Notes: generated from the sequence alone by a model not told the origin. A DNA stretch of 49,650 bases from Bacteroidales bacterium (GCA_015060225.1 SUYX01000015.1:1-49650), one strand, 5' to 3'; positions 41,563-49,650 are shown, numbered from the stretch's first letter. Made by a program: numbers and translations.

Positions 41563-42237
41563 TTATTGTGCGTTCTGGATGCGAGAGATATATTTGTTGA
41601 TGTCATATCCCTCTGGAGACTGTGCATATTTTGTCTTTATCTCCTCATAGATCTTCAATGCCTCTGCAGTTTTGCCAAGTTCCTCGCAGATGATGCCGGC
41701 TTTTAGAAGATAGTTGGCAGCAAGGACATTGTCTGCAGCAGCTGCTGCTGATTTGTAGCTTGAAAGGGCAGCCTCAAGGTTGTTCATTGCAGCCTGTGCA
41801 TCACCAATACAAGCCAGAGCCCTTGCAGCTATAATCTCATCCTCTCCGTTGTATTTCTTAAGGTTGCTTATAGCCTCATCGTAGTTGCCCAGCTGAAGGT
41901 TGCATACGCCTGCATAGAAATATACTGCTTCACCTGATTTTGAACCGTACTCGCTGATGATCTGGTTGAATCCCAAAGCATTGCCGTCTCCGTTAAGGGC
42001 TTTCTCAAAGTCTCCGTTCCTGAAATACTGCTCTGCAGTGAATGTCTGTGACATTGCCTCCTGCTGTGCAGGAACAGTTACAAAACTGTGGTAAAGCAAC
42101 GCAGCTGCAACAACTGCAATAATTGCTGCTGAACCGTAAATGATGTGATTTTTGTAAGTCTCAAAGAATTTCTCTGTCTTTGAAAGAGCCTCTCCTACGT
42201 TAACCTCAGGCTCCTGGATGTTCTTGTTAGTTGCCAT
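41563..42237 (-). CDS. Membrane-anchored TPR protein (YfgM-like)
   Basis: 224 residues from the ATG at 42237; the longer frame to 42276 is rejected because it runs into the promoter box at 42274. One membrane helix (about 30-52, 'IIYGSAAIIAVVAAALLYHSFV') follows a short cytoplasmic N-terminus with 'LSKTEKFFETYKN'. The rest is TPR repeats ('EQYFRNGDFEKALNG', 'AGVCNLQLGNYDEAISNLKKY', 'GDAQAAMNNLEAALSSYKSA', 'GIICEELGKTAEALKIYEEI'). The N-terminal anchor plus TPRs resembles YfgM-type proteins, which assist folding of exported proteins. The assignment is by architecture only. Confidence 0.85.
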   Translation of the reverse strand: MATNKNIQEPEVNVGEALSKTEKFFETYKNHIIYGSAAIIAVVAAALLYHSFVTVPAQQEAMSQTFTAEQYFRNGDFEKALNGDGNALGFNQIISEYGSKSGEAVYFYAGVCNLQLGNYDEAISNLKKYNGEDEIIAARALACIGDAQAAMNNLEAALSSYKSAAAAADNVLAANYLLKAGIICEELGKTAEALKIYEEIKTKYAQSPEGYDINKYISRIQNAQ

Positions 42238-42273
42238 TATGTATAGTTTTTTCTTATTTTCAAAATTAGGGTG

Positions 42274-42303
42274 CAAATTTACAATAATTTGCCAAATGAC
42301 AAA
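42274..42303 (-). promoter_or_regulatory. Promoter of the TPR gene
   Basis: TAAATTTG on the minus strand (42281-42274) is a full -7 match; TTTG lies at 42303-42300 with an 18-base spacer, one short of the usual range. The leader to the ATG at 42237 would be about 31 bases. Confidence 0.55.
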
Positions 42304-42316
42304 GTATTGCTTGTGT

Positions 42317-42607
42317 TTATTTTAAAATTAGTTTGTTTACAACTGTGCCATTGAGCATCCTGTTGAGTTGCGCAACTATGTTTTCCTTGTTATAGTACAT
42401 CTGGGTTCGCATTATTGAGGAGTTTATTGAACAATATAAAACCCCGTCCCTGTAGAATTTGCCGGTTGTTGCCCTTGCTCCGTTTTCCCCAACTACAAGG
42501 TCCCAGGCCCTGAAAAGGCGTGTGCGGTTCAAGCCCTCCTCCAGATGCTCCTCCTTTATGAATTCGTCAATTATTGCTGTTATCAGTCTGGTATTTTCTC
42601 TTTTCAT
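42317..42607 (-). CDS. DUF721 (DciA-like) protein
   Basis: 96 residues, typical length of Bacteroidota DUF721. 'LITAIIDEFIKEEHLEEGLNRTRLFRAWDLVVGENGARATTGKFYRDGVLYCSINSSIMRTQMYYNKENIVAQLNRMLNG' matches the family in order: a W-x-x-V-V-G turn, a 'G.L.(V/I)' strand and a final 'L..'helix. DciA-type DUF721 proteins load the replicative helicase in bacteria without DnaC. Its place directly after recF (10 bases) is common in this phylum and fits a replication/repair role. Confidence 0.88.
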   Translation of the reverse strand: MKRENTRLITAIIDEFIKEEHLEEGLNRTRLFRAWDLVVGENGARATTGKFYRDGVLYCSINSSIMRTQMYYNKENIVAQLNRMLNGTVVNKLILK

Positions 42608-42617
42608 CGGGAATATG

Positions 42618-43712
42618 CTATAAAGAAGTGTAATTGCCGGATACTACCTCATATGAGCGGCATTCATTTGTAAAACGCTCCACTATCGATGCCATTCTCA
42701 CCTTGTTGCTGTCTGATATGAAAATCTGCCCGAAGTGGTCACCAGCAACAAGGCTAAGGAGATACTCTACCCTCTGCATGTCCAGCTTGTCAAATACATC
42801 ATCAAGCAGCAGGATAGGGGATACCCCATGAAGCTCTTTCATTATATCAAACTGTGCAAGTTTCAGTGCAACGAGGAAACTCTTCTGCTGCCCCTGGGAT
42901 CCGCATCTTTTCAGCGGCATATCATTTATGGTAAATTCTATCTCATCTTTGTGTACTCCCGACGAAGTATATTTGAGCAGTGCATCCTTCTGCCGCTCTT
43001 TCTTGAGCAGATTCTCCAGAGAGTCTTCCTGCAGATGTGATATGTATTTGAGTTTCACCCTCTCCCGGCTTCCGCTCAGTGCGGCATAGTAGCCGTAAAC
43101 CTTCTCTTCAAGGTTGCTGCACAATTCATCCCTTTTCCTGTATATGTAGTCTGCATTTGTGGAGAGTTGCCAGTCAATGGTATCAAGCAGTTCCCAACAG
43201 ATGTTGTCCATCTTCAGCAGCCTGTTCCTCTGCATCAGCAGCTGGTTGTATTGCTGCATTCTCTTAAGGTATTCCTTGTCTATCTGTGAGAGTATGAGGG
43301 TAAGGAACTTGCGTCTCTCTTCACCGGCTCCGTTTACAAGAACGGTATCGGCAGGGGATACCATTACAATAGGATATCTCCCTATGTGCTCGGAAATCCT
43401 CTTGTATACTTTGGCGTTCTTCTTTACAATTTTCTCCATATCCCTCTTCATCCCGACAGATATGAGATCTTCTGTGTTGTCATCAAGCACATATGAACCG
43501 TTCAGGGCAGCACTGTCCTCACCGAATGCAAAAGTATATGCATCGGTGCTGGAGAAAAAGCTTTTTGTCATAGACAAATAATAAATTGCGTCAAGCAGGT
43601 TTGTCTTTCCCTCCCCATTGTTACCCGATATGCAGTTTATCTTTCGGGAAAACTCCAATTGTGCTTCCCGGATATTCTTGAAATTATTGACGGAAATCCT
43701 TTTTAAATGCAT
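42618..43712 (-). CDS. recF: DNA replication and repair protein RecF
   Basis: 364 residues, SMC-like ATPase. 'MHLKRISVNNFKNIREAQLEF' starts the family; Walker A is GNNGEGKTN (about 30-38); 'SPADTVLVNGAGEERRKFLTLILSQIDKEY' is the typical arm region; the signature 'GSQGQQKSFLVALKLAQ' and Walker B 'PILLLDDVFDKLD' complete the site. RecF loads RecA at gaps with RecO and RecR. First gene of a unit with DUF721. The start is fixed by the family's N-terminus, although a promoter box sits only 8 bases upstream. Confidence 0.95.
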   Translation of the reverse strand: MHLKRISVNNFKNIREAQLEFSRKINCISGNNGEGKTNLLDAIYYLSMTKSFFSSTDAYTFAFGEDSAALNGSYVLDDNTEDLISVGMKRDMEKIVKKNAKVYKRISEHIGRYPIVMVSPADTVLVNGAGEERRKFLTLILSQIDKEYLKRMQQYNQLLMQRNRLLKMDNICWELLDTIDWQLSTNADYIYRKRDELCSNLEEKVYGYYAALSGSRERVKLKYISHLQEDSLENLLKKERQKDALLKYTSSGVHKDEIEFTINDMPLKRCGSQGQQKSFLVALKLAQFDIMKELHGVSPILLLDDVFDKLDMQRVEYLLSLVAGDHFGQIFISDSNKVRMASIVERFTNECRSYEVVSGNYTSL

Positions 43713-43719
43713 AATGGTG

Positions 43720-43727
43720 CAAAGATA
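43720..43727 (-). promoter_or_regulatory. -7 box close to the recF start
   Basis: TATCTTTG on the minus strand matches TAnnTTTG. Transcription would begin only about 2 bases before the ATG at 43712, so a leaderless or very short-leader mRNA is predicted if the box is used. No clear -33 box. The rest of the 187-base gap to the next gene holds only the divergent promoter at 43863. Confidence 0.4.
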
Positions 43728-43862
43728 ATTCTATTCCCGACAACTTAAAAATATTCCTGCTGCTGTAGTTCCGCATCATTTCTTAAAATTCATTTCCCGT
43801 ATCAAATATAACTTTAGTATATAGAGATGTCCTAATTGCCAGTTAAATAATTATTTTTTTAA

Positions 43863-43870
43863 TATCTTTG
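43863..43870 (+). promoter_or_regulatory. -7 box of the NPCBM-protein operon
   Basis: TATCTTTG matches TAnnTTTG 30 bases before the ATG at 43900; start near 43876. The -33 match is poor (ATTG, 24 bases upstream). Confidence 0.5.
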
Positions 43871-43899
43871 TATAATGCGAGACACCAATTACTGTTACT

Positions 43900-46749
43900 A
43901 TGAAACGTCTTCTTTTTATTATTGCATTTCTGTTGTGTTCTGTATCGTATGCGCAGACACCCGTATATCTTACCAAGGCTTATAAGCCGGTGGATAGCGA
44001 CCGTTATACAGCATACTCTTCGCTTGAGATTCAGGGAGGCGATGTTTGGAACAATTGTTTCACTTTAGGAGTGATCAATAAATATCACGGCCATGCAACA
44101 TTCAATATTGGAGGCAAGTATGAAACCATATCATTTATATTGGGCGCGGTTAAGAATCACGGTGGATATGATCCTAATATAGTGCAGATCCATGCAGATG
44201 GCAAAAGGATTTTCGACCATGTGTTGAGAGATGGAGATCTGGAGCAGCACTTTACATTGAATATAAGCGGAGTTGATAAACTTGAGTTCAGTCTGGTGAA
44301 GCCGGAGGTTGAGCCAGCATTCTGTGAGGTTGCGCTTTGGACAAAAGGGCAGACACCGCACGACCTTCGCGGAAAACACGATCCTGAGGTAAAGTCAAGG
44401 ATGCTTTTCAGGGATATTGCCCCTTATCGTATAAACTATTCCTCAGGTAATACTAAAGGAGATAGTGGCCGTCACACATTGGTAGGTCCTGACAAGAAAA
44501 CCAAGTCCATAAAGATCGGAAACAAGGAGTATGACTACGGACTGTGGCTTGGAATGTCGATGCAACTTATCGGTGGCTGGGAAAGTGAAACTGACTTTAA
44601 CATCAGGGGACAGTATGAGACCTTGCGTTTTGTTGTCGGACCTCTTGCGACCGATAATGGCAATGATACTTCCAGAGGATGGGTCAGCGTATTGGGTGAT
44701 GGCAAGATTCTTTATGAATATGAAATCAATGAGGAAAGCATTGCCCAGCAGGTGACGCTTGATGTCAAAGGAGTCCATAAACTCGCCTTCACAAGCGAAC
44801 AGGCAAGCGGCAGTCTTGATGGTGCCATTGTTGATGCTTGGGTTTATCCGAAAGGGGAGGCTCCTGAAGTGGAAACAGGAACAGGTGTCGCTGTTACGGC
44901 CGATGCACCAGACCCTCGTCTGAAGGAACTTCCGGATGTGTGCAAGCTCATCAGCAATATTCCCCCATATTCTCTTCGTAGCCAGGTTGAATACCAGTTA
45001 TATGAAGGTGTTTCTGATTATGTGACATTTTCGATGGGTGGCACCAAGTTCAACGAGGGCTTCATACTTTATAATTTAGCCAGTTTTTTAGACGATGACG
45101 TACGTTCCCATGCCTTATTCGATCTTGGAAATGAATTCGATTACGTGAGTTTCACTGTCGGATATGTCAGCAAGAGCTGGGTGATGGGCAATGATGTTCT
45201 GCGAGTCTATGCTGATGAAGAACTGATATTTGAAGTCCCTCTCCATTCCACTTATCCAAACCAGAAGTATATTATCCCGATCAACAAATGCAGGAAACTG
45301 AAATTCGAAAGCAGCGGACAGAGTACGATGGATGCCGCAGCATTCGGAGTTGCCGATCTTGTGGTATATCGTGGAGAGCCTGTGGAGAACGACCTGTTTG
45401 TTCATCCTGTTCCGGAGTGTCCTGATGAGATTGATCTTATAGATCTTGGAGCCCCTTATATCCATTATGTAAGTTCATCGAGGGAGGGTGCTTTTGTGGA
45501 TGGTAAGTCTATGAAGAATTATTTTACCAGATATGACAATAGCAGAATTTATAAAGGATTCGTACTTCAGACCAGTTCGCATTTCTCTTTAGATTTCGGT
45601 GCGCTCTCCGGTTCTGATGCTGTGGGTGCAGGTGCCATCGGTTCTGCTGCAGTAGGTGCCTCATTTGTTGCGACTGGTGCAGCGGTAGGAGGGGTTACGG
45701 TAGGTACAACTCTGGCCCCTATAGCGCCACTTCTTTTGTTGGCTGCAGGTGGAGAGGCAGTAGAGAATTCATGCGCGGCTTTCAATACTTATGGCCAATA
45801 CAATAGTGTTACGTTTACTGTAGAGTGTCTGAGAAAGGAAGGTGATACCCAACTTCTCGGACCGGATACTATGCAGCCCGATATCAGTGAACGCAAGGAG
45901 AAGCTTCTGATAGGTTCGAACCTGAATGTGGTGGCTGAACTTGATGTATTTGAAGGTATGCAGCCGCAGACTGTCACAGTTCCTATTGAGGGATGTGAGC
46001 AGTTGATGTTCTGGCTTTCAAATACCAACGGAACATCTGCTGCCTATGTTTTCCATGATATTAAACTGTCAAAGAAAAAAAGCGGACTGGTTGTTCCTGA
46101 AGATATGCGTCCTGCCCTTACAGTGGTTACTGAACCGGTCTGGACAACCCTAACCGTTCCTGAAGGGTGGGAACATCCTGGAAAAACTGGAGTTAAGGTA
46201 ATTGATGACTTCATCTGGGATTTCACAGATCTATATAGTGAGGTACAGAAGGCCCTTACAAAAAGGGCTCCGGGTTATAATGTATATACTTACTATCTCG
46301 AAACAGAGACTGGTCAGATATGCAAGGCTGTGAAGCTGTTCACCAAAGGTGAGGAAGTGGCAAGCGGTTCTGATGGCTGGAGGATTCCATATACTCTCAA
46401 TGAATATAAATATGATTTAGAAGAACTTGAATCTTTGAGGGAAAATGTAACAGACCTCTTGATACAACTCCCGACAGCTAACTTAAGCATTGTTGAATTG
46501 GGCTTAGGTGCCATCTCTTTCCGTAAAGTCATGAAGGTGGCCAATAAGATGCTTCTTGAACTTAGAAAGGTTATTAATGATATGTACAGATGCGCACGTG
46601 AAAATGAAGCTTACCTTGTAACTCTGTTGAATTCTGCAATCGATATAGATGGTCGCGTAACGACAGAAAGGACCATCTTTGCCCCACTGTTGCCGGGTGA
46701 AATTCCTCCTGAGGGAGAGACTGCAAAGGTGCGTAACTTTTCTGAATGA
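43900..46749 (+). CDS. Secreted protein with four NPCBM-like modules and a glycine-zipper insertion
   Basis: 949 residues with a signal peptide (1-18, MKRLLFIIAFLLCSVSYA). Three modules resemble the NPCBM/NEW2 beta-sandwich: about 35-150 ('YETISFILGAVKNHGGYDPNIVQIHADGKRIFDHVL', 'LNISGVDKLEF'), 175-320 ('YETLRFVVGPL', 'VSVLGDGKILYEYEI', 'LDVKGVHKLAF') and 355-492 ('FDYVSFTVGYV', 'LRVYADEELIFEVPL', 'INKCRKLKFE'). A fourth (about 520-725) is split by an Ala/Gly/Val segment (568-622, 'AVGAGAIGSAAVGASFVATG') that looks like a membrane-active glycine zipper. The last 220 residues are helical. NPCBM domains usually bind carbohydrate in glycosidases; no catalytic domain is seen. First gene of the operon at 43900-49650. 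Function unknown. Confidence 0.7.
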   Translation: MKRLLFIIAFLLCSVSYAQTPVYLTKAYKPVDSDRYTAYSSLEIQGGDVWNNCFTLGVINKYHGHATFNIGGKYETISFILGAVKNHGGYDPNIVQIHADGKRIFDHVLRDGDLEQHFTLNISGVDKLEFSLVKPEVEPAFCEVALWTKGQTPHDLRGKHDPEVKSRMLFRDIAPYRINYSSGNTKGDSGRHTLVGPDKKTKSIKIGNKEYDYGLWLGMSMQLIGGWESETDFNIRGQYETLRFVVGPLATDNGNDTSRGWVSVLGDGKILYEYEINEESIAQQVTLDVKGVHKLAFTSEQASGSLDGAIVDAWVYPKGEAPEVETGTGVAVTADAPDPRLKELPDVCKLISNIPPYSLRSQVEYQLYEGVSDYVTFSMGGTKFNEGFILYNLASFLDDDVRSHALFDLGNEFDYVSFTVGYVSKSWVMGNDVLRVYADEELIFEVPLHSTYPNQKYIIPINKCRKLKFESSGQSTMDAAAFGVADLVVYRGEPVENDLFVHPVPECPDEIDLIDLGAPYIHYVSSSREGAFVDGKSMKNYFTRYDNSRIYKGFVLQTSSHFSLDFGALSGSDAVGAGAIGSAAVGASFVATGAAVGGVTVGTTLAPIAPLLLLAAGGEAVENSCAAFNTYGQYNSVTFTVECLRKEGDTQLLGPDTMQPDISERKEKLLIGSNLNVVAELDVFEGMQPQTVTVPIEGCEQLMFWLSNTNGTSAAYVFHDIKLSKKKSGLVVPEDMRPALTVVTEPVWTTLTVPEGWEHPGKTGVKVIDDFIWDFTDLYSEVQKALTKRAPGYNVYTYYLETETGQICKAVKLFTKGEEVASGSDGWRIPYTLNEYKYDLEELESLRENVTDLLIQLPTANLSIVELGLGAISFRKVMKVANKMLLELRKVINDMYRCARENEAYLVTLLNSAIDIDGRVTTERTIFAPLLPGEIPPEGETAKVRNFSE

Positions 46750-46776
46750 TAATTTATCTTGGATACAGGAAATATA

Positions 46777-47712
46777 ATGAAACAATACTTCAATATAATC
46801 AAGATAGAGACATCCATGGATTCTGGAGTCGGCAACAGGGTCAAGTTTTGGGAGCATGTTGATACTGATGTTCTAGTGCCGGGACATACTTTTATTGTCT
46901 ATGGCCGGGAATTGACTATTATATCAATTGATGAAGATGTGATGGTCTTTGACTATAGAGACCGCACATTTAAACTTAACCGCCATTGGCAGGTACTCGG
47001 CACACCTGAATTTGACACTTCAAATGAAAGGCTTTCAAAACAGGCCAGAAACGTATTCTTCTTCAGCATAGACCGTGATACGGAATTGGAATGGTCAGAT
47101 AAATATGCGGCTGAACTGATTGGTCAAATGAACAAGAATAATGATGATGGAAACATTTGGAGGAATATTCCGCTGGTTCGTGAGTTCATTCACGAATTGA
47201 AGGATGTCGCTCCTTTCAGATCAGAGATCATCAATCCGGTATATAAGGCCCATTTCATTGCTTCCATGCTCGAAAATGACTTTATAGACAAACGGGAAAC
47301 TCCTCGTCTATTCCAGTCATTGTGCGAGTTATACAGGCTCTACCGTGACTTCGAACATCCATCAGACTTCGATGACTACCTTCAGGAACATTTCGACAAG
47401 AATTACTTCAGACAGGTGGACAAGTGGATATACAGCTTTGCCATGATTGTCCGAGATCCGCAGTGGGAGCATGCCCTGCAATGTTGGAATGGATTGGGCG
47501 GAATGCTCAAGGTGGATCCTGTGCAGGCAACTGAGGAGTGGGAGGAGGTTATTTATGAGGTGGAAAAGGAACTGGACGAACAGTTGAAGGACGAGCCACG
47601 TGGGATGGGATTCTGTTTCAGTTACTGGAGCGCAAAGAGAGCAGCTCTCGCCCGCAGGGGCATCGAGTGGAGAAGCCCGTCGGCTATGAATCCACGAGTT
47701 ATGTTCGACTGA
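46777..47712 (+). CDS. Protein of unknown function in the NPCBM operon
   Basis: 311 residues from the ATG at 46777 (a TTG at 46759 is less likely). No signal peptide or membrane segment. The first 90 residues suggest a small beta-domain ('VKFWEHVDTDVLVPGHTFIVYGRELTIISIDEDVMVFDYRDRTFKLNRHW'). The remainder is helical and acidic/aromatic ('LVREFIHELKDVAPFRSE', 'LFQSLCELYRLYRDFEHPSDFDDYLQEHF', 'WEEVIYEVEKELDEQL'). I do not recognise the family. It is 27 bases after the secreted protein and 20 before the Sel1 gene, so it is probably co-expressed. A cytoplasmic partner or an immunity-like protein is conceivable but not supported by a motif. Confidence 0.6.
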   Translation: MKQYFNIIKIETSMDSGVGNRVKFWEHVDTDVLVPGHTFIVYGRELTIISIDEDVMVFDYRDRTFKLNRHWQVLGTPEFDTSNERLSKQARNVFFFSIDRDTELEWSDKYAAELIGQMNKNNDDGNIWRNIPLVREFIHELKDVAPFRSEIINPVYKAHFIASMLENDFIDKRETPRLFQSLCELYRLYRDFEHPSDFDDYLQEHFDKNYFRQVDKWIYSFAMIVRDPQWEHALQCWNGLGGMLKVDPVQATEEWEEVIYEVEKELDEQLKDEPRGMGFCFSYWSAKRAALARRGIEWRSPSAMNPRVMFD

Positions 47713-47732
47713 TATGAATAAATAATTAAACT

Positions 47733-48890
47733 ATGAGAAGGTTTTACACGCTGGCCGGTATTCTCTCCCTTTCGGAGGAAGAAAAGGAACTGATCAGGCA
47801 GCAGGCTCTGGAAGGTGATCCTGTCGCCTGTTACAAGTTGGCGGAAATCCATCTGCATCTCCATGACTGCGGGGATTATGTGTCGACAGCGCAAGAACTG
47901 CTGCATAAGGCGAGCGATGGTGGCGTGGCAGATGCAGATGCCACTATTGCGATAATGATGTTCCGGGGAGAAATCGAACCATTCGATCCTGTAGCAGCTG
48001 CAAAGCGCCTGGAAAAAGCCATCAATAACAGAAGTGATCGCGGAATAGCGTTCCATCTCAGAAACCTTCTGTATGGCATGTACGGATATGAGCAGAATAT
48101 CGACCTTGTCAAACAGACGCTTGAAGAGATTCTCTCACAAGGAGAAGATCCATATTGGTGCGCCCTGATGGGAGACCTCCTCACGGCTGAGGGTAAGATT
48201 GTGGAATCACAACAGTGGTATGAAAAGGCTGTAGCGGGCGGAGAGAATAGCGCCTATGCCGATCTTGCGGTGGCTCGTGGAATTAACGACGATTATAGCT
48301 TCAGAGACTATGAGGCATATAACGGCACATTGATGGAAGGCAATGATGCTATGGACCCGATGTGCATGTATTACTTCGTTCTTGACAAGATAGAAAGCTA
48401 CTACAATATCGATCCGGAAGACACTCAGGCACGCGATGAATACAGGGAAATGATAATCGATGCATTGGAACAGAACATCGGGTGGTGCAATCCTATGTCT
48501 ATGGAACTGCTTGGAGACATCTACAGAGAGGGAAAGATAGATATTCCTGTGGATCCGGTCAAAGCATGGGGAAACTATGTTAAGGGATCTGAATTCATGC
48601 AGACATCGTGCTTTGAGAAGATGTATGACATGTTGCATACAAATGAGATTCAATTAGGCCGGATGAGCAATGAAGAGGCTATGGATTTCTGCATGATCAA
48701 TGGCGCAAGACTGCACAACGCCAGGCTTCTTGTTGCAACCGTAGAAGCCTACAGGCACGGCCGACTGACGCGGTTTGCACGAGAAATAGAGATGTTTCAC
48801 ATCCCGGCCTATGACGCCATTGAGGATGACGAACCTCTTGACGAGGATGAAGATATAGATGACGACGGACGTTTTGATGCATGGGCATAA
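47733..48890 (+). CDS. Sel1-like repeat protein
   Basis: 385 residues, no signal peptide. Helix pairs follow the Sel1/TPR rhythm: 'QQALEGDPVACYKLAEIHLHLHDCGDY', 'ELLHKASDGGVADADATIAIMMFRGEIEPFDPVAAAKRLEKAI', 'MGDLLTAEGKIVESQQWYEKAVAGGENSAYADLAVARG', 'MSMELLGDIYREGKIDIPVDPVKAWGNYVKGSEF'. The C-terminus is strongly acidic (DDEPLDEDEDIDDDGRFD). Sel1 repeats make protein-binding solenoids, so it likely scaffolds another operon product. The stop is 5 bases before the DUF1963 start. Confidence 0.75.
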   Translation: MRRFYTLAGILSLSEEEKELIRQQALEGDPVACYKLAEIHLHLHDCGDYVSTAQELLHKASDGGVADADATIAIMMFRGEIEPFDPVAAAKRLEKAINNRSDRGIAFHLRNLLYGMYGYEQNIDLVKQTLEEILSQGEDPYWCALMGDLLTAEGKIVESQQWYEKAVAGGENSAYADLAVARGINDDYSFRDYEAYNGTLMEGNDAMDPMCMYYFVLDKIESYYNIDPEDTQARDEYREMIIDALEQNIGWCNPMSMELLGDIYREGKIDIPVDPVKAWGNYVKGSEFMQTSCFEKMYDMLHTNEIQLGRMSNEEAMDFCMINGARLHNARLLVATVEAYRHGRLTRFAREIEMFHIPAYDAIEDDEPLDEDEDIDDDGRFDAWA

Positions 48891-48894
48891 GACT

Positions 48895-49503
48895 ATGGCA
48901 ATTAAAATAAACATTCAACCGACTGAAAAAGACCTCGTTGGCAAGAGTCATTGGTGGGGGTTTCCGGATCTGCCTGAGGCATACGAGTGGCCTTGCAATA
49001 ATGATGGCGACTTGCTGACATTCATTTGTCAGATCAGCCTTGAAGAGATATCTGAACTTGATTCTGATAACAGACTGCCACACAAAGGCATGATCTGGTT
49101 CTTTGCTGACCTGGATTACTTCCTTGGTGACCTTGACGCACCTTGCGTAGGAACAGGGGAGTGGGAGCCTGGTACATTCAAAGTCCTCTACAGCGAAGAC
49201 CACTCCGACCTTCTCACTCATGAATATTACTGGGAGGACGGCGAACCTGCCGTTCTTCCGGCAGAAGAGATGACTTTCGAGGCTGCTTCAGAGACCGATT
49301 TCGGCTTCAAACTGCTTGGCATGCCGGCCATGACAGAAGGCTACGAGAATGAAAACGAAGGCCTTATGTCTCTGCTCCAGCTTGATGAGGAGGAAAGATG
49401 GGGACTTCGATTCTTTGACTGCGGAACAGTGAACTTCATGATTCCGGCCGAGCGTTCGAATGATGATTTCTCAAATGTATCCTTCTGTTTGCACTCATCA
49501 TAA
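48895..49503 (+). CDS. DUF1963 (YwqG-like) protein
   Basis: 202 residues from the ATG at 48895, chosen because it follows the Sel1 stop by 4 bases; in-frame ATGs at 48859 and 48877 would lie inside the upstream gene. The family signature is clear: 'KSHWWGFPDLPEAYEWPCNNDGDLLTFICQISLEEI', 'LPHKGMIWFFADLD', 'LYSED', 'LLQLDEEERWGLRFFDCGTVNFMIP'. These match the 'GG.P.LP....WP', 'F..Q..L' and 'L.FF' blocks of DUF1963. The family's biochemical function is not established. A duplicated half-domain is common in it; here the length is on the short side. Operon context ties it to the secreted NPCBM protein. Confidence 0.75.
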   Translation: MAIKINIQPTEKDLVGKSHWWGFPDLPEAYEWPCNNDGDLLTFICQISLEEISELDSDNRLPHKGMIWFFADLDYFLGDLDAPCVGTGEWEPGTFKVLYSEDHSDLLTHEYYWEDGEPAVLPAEEMTFEAASETDFGFKLLGMPAMTEGYENENEGLMSLLQLDEEERWGLRFFDCGTVNFMIPAERSNDDFSNVSFCLHSS

Positions 49504-49532
49504 ACACAATAGAATCTTAAACATTTCCGCTT

Positions 49533-49650
49533 ATGAGTTTCGATAATTACAAGTTTGTCCTCAAGACTTGCGCTTCATCTGAGAATGAGGTGACAGGTGA
49601 AGACATTGACCTTGAAGACCGCTTCGAGTGCGACTTGAAGGATGTAAACC
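49533..49650 (+). CDS. Truncated gene at the right edge, unknown product
   Basis: An ATG at 49533, 29 bases after the DUF1963 stop, opens a frame that runs to the window end (39 codons). It reads MSFDNYKFVLKTCASSENEV then an acidic stretch including GEDIDLEDRFECDLKD. No domain is identifiable from so little. The acidic character and codon use resemble the preceding genes, so it is probably the fifth gene of the same operon. Confidence 0.6.
   Translation, partial: MSFDNYKFVLKTCASSENEVTGEDIDLEDRFECDLKDVN

Noticed and set aside
42238-42276. Upstream start of the YfgM-like TPR protein
   Set aside because: It overlaps the predicted -7 box at 42274; the ATG at 42237 gives a normal cytoplasmic N-terminus.
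43900-49650. Type VI secretion or polymorphic toxin locus
   Set aside because: No Hcp, VgrG, sheath, PAAR, Rhs or recognised toxin domain was found; the data support only an uncharacterised operon.

Overview
The window looks like a chromosome segment from the order Bacteroidales (Bacteroidota). The grounds are type V (fimbrillin-type) pilus lipoproteins, DUF3575/DUF5119 genes, promoters of the Bacteroides form (TTTG, about 20 bp, TAnnTTTG), almost no Shine-Dalgarno sequences, a V-type ATPase with the DUF2764 subunit, and a methylmalonyl-CoA decarboxylase operon whose OadG-like subunit carries a lamin-tail domain. Genus cannot be decided from the sequence alone.

Layout. (1) 1-135: left edge of an insertion sequence (N-terminus of an IS3-type OrfA). 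(2) 187-18272, minus strand: a long fimbrial operon of eleven genes read from one good promoter at 18340-18371. It runs DUF3575 barrel, DUF5119 lipoprotein, fimbrillin, second DUF3575 barrel, two paralogous OmpA-like lipoproteins, three fimbrillin-clan lipoproteins, a large FISUMP-like tip candidate and a fimbrillin/beta-helix fusion. (3) 18543-22035, minus: three tandem copies of an Rpn-type PD-(D/E)XK nuclease gene, each with its own promoter and terminator, differing by whole 12-bp units in a C-terminal repeat. (4) 22074-26111, plus: a compact four-gene cassette (nucleotidyltransferase, ABC exporter, HprK-like kinase, S24/S26 peptidase) of the kind found in RiPP tailoring/export loci, but with no visible precursor or cyclase. 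It ends in a terminator nested inside a 26-bp perfect inverted repeat. (5) 26215-33418, minus: V-type ATPase operon E-DUF2764-A-B-D-I-K; the K proteolipid keeps all five residues known to bind Na+ in the Enterococcus hirae ring. (6) 33725-38339, minus: methylmalonyl-CoA epimerase plus Na+-pumping methylmalonyl-CoA decarboxylase (mce, mmdA, OadG-like, mmdC, mmdB), the last steps of succinate to propionate conversion. (7) 38480-40541: a REP-associated tyrosine transposase (RAYT/HUH) gene bracketed by two arrays of 51-bp palindromic repeats; a lone copy of the palindrome sits 5 kb away at 33546. (8) 40741-43712, minus: yebC, a membrane TPR gene, DUF721 and recF. (9) 43900-49650, plus: an apparently accessory operon with different base usage: a secreted protein with four NPCBM-like modules and a glycine-zipper insertion, an unknown protein, a Sel1-type repeat protein, a DUF1963 protein and a truncated further gene.

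How parts fit together. Regions 5 and 6 make a coherent Na+ bioenergetic unit: decarboxylation of methylmalonyl-CoA exports Na+, and the neighbouring V-ATPase has a rotor ring that looks able to use that gradient. Regions 2 and 9 are surface/envelope functions. Regions 3 and 7 are repeat-rich, recombination-linked loci. The most novel-looking items are the RAYT with its 51-bp palindrome arrays, the precursor-less RiPP-like cassette, the Rpn triplication with its 12-bp ladder, and the NPCBM/glycine-zipper operon.
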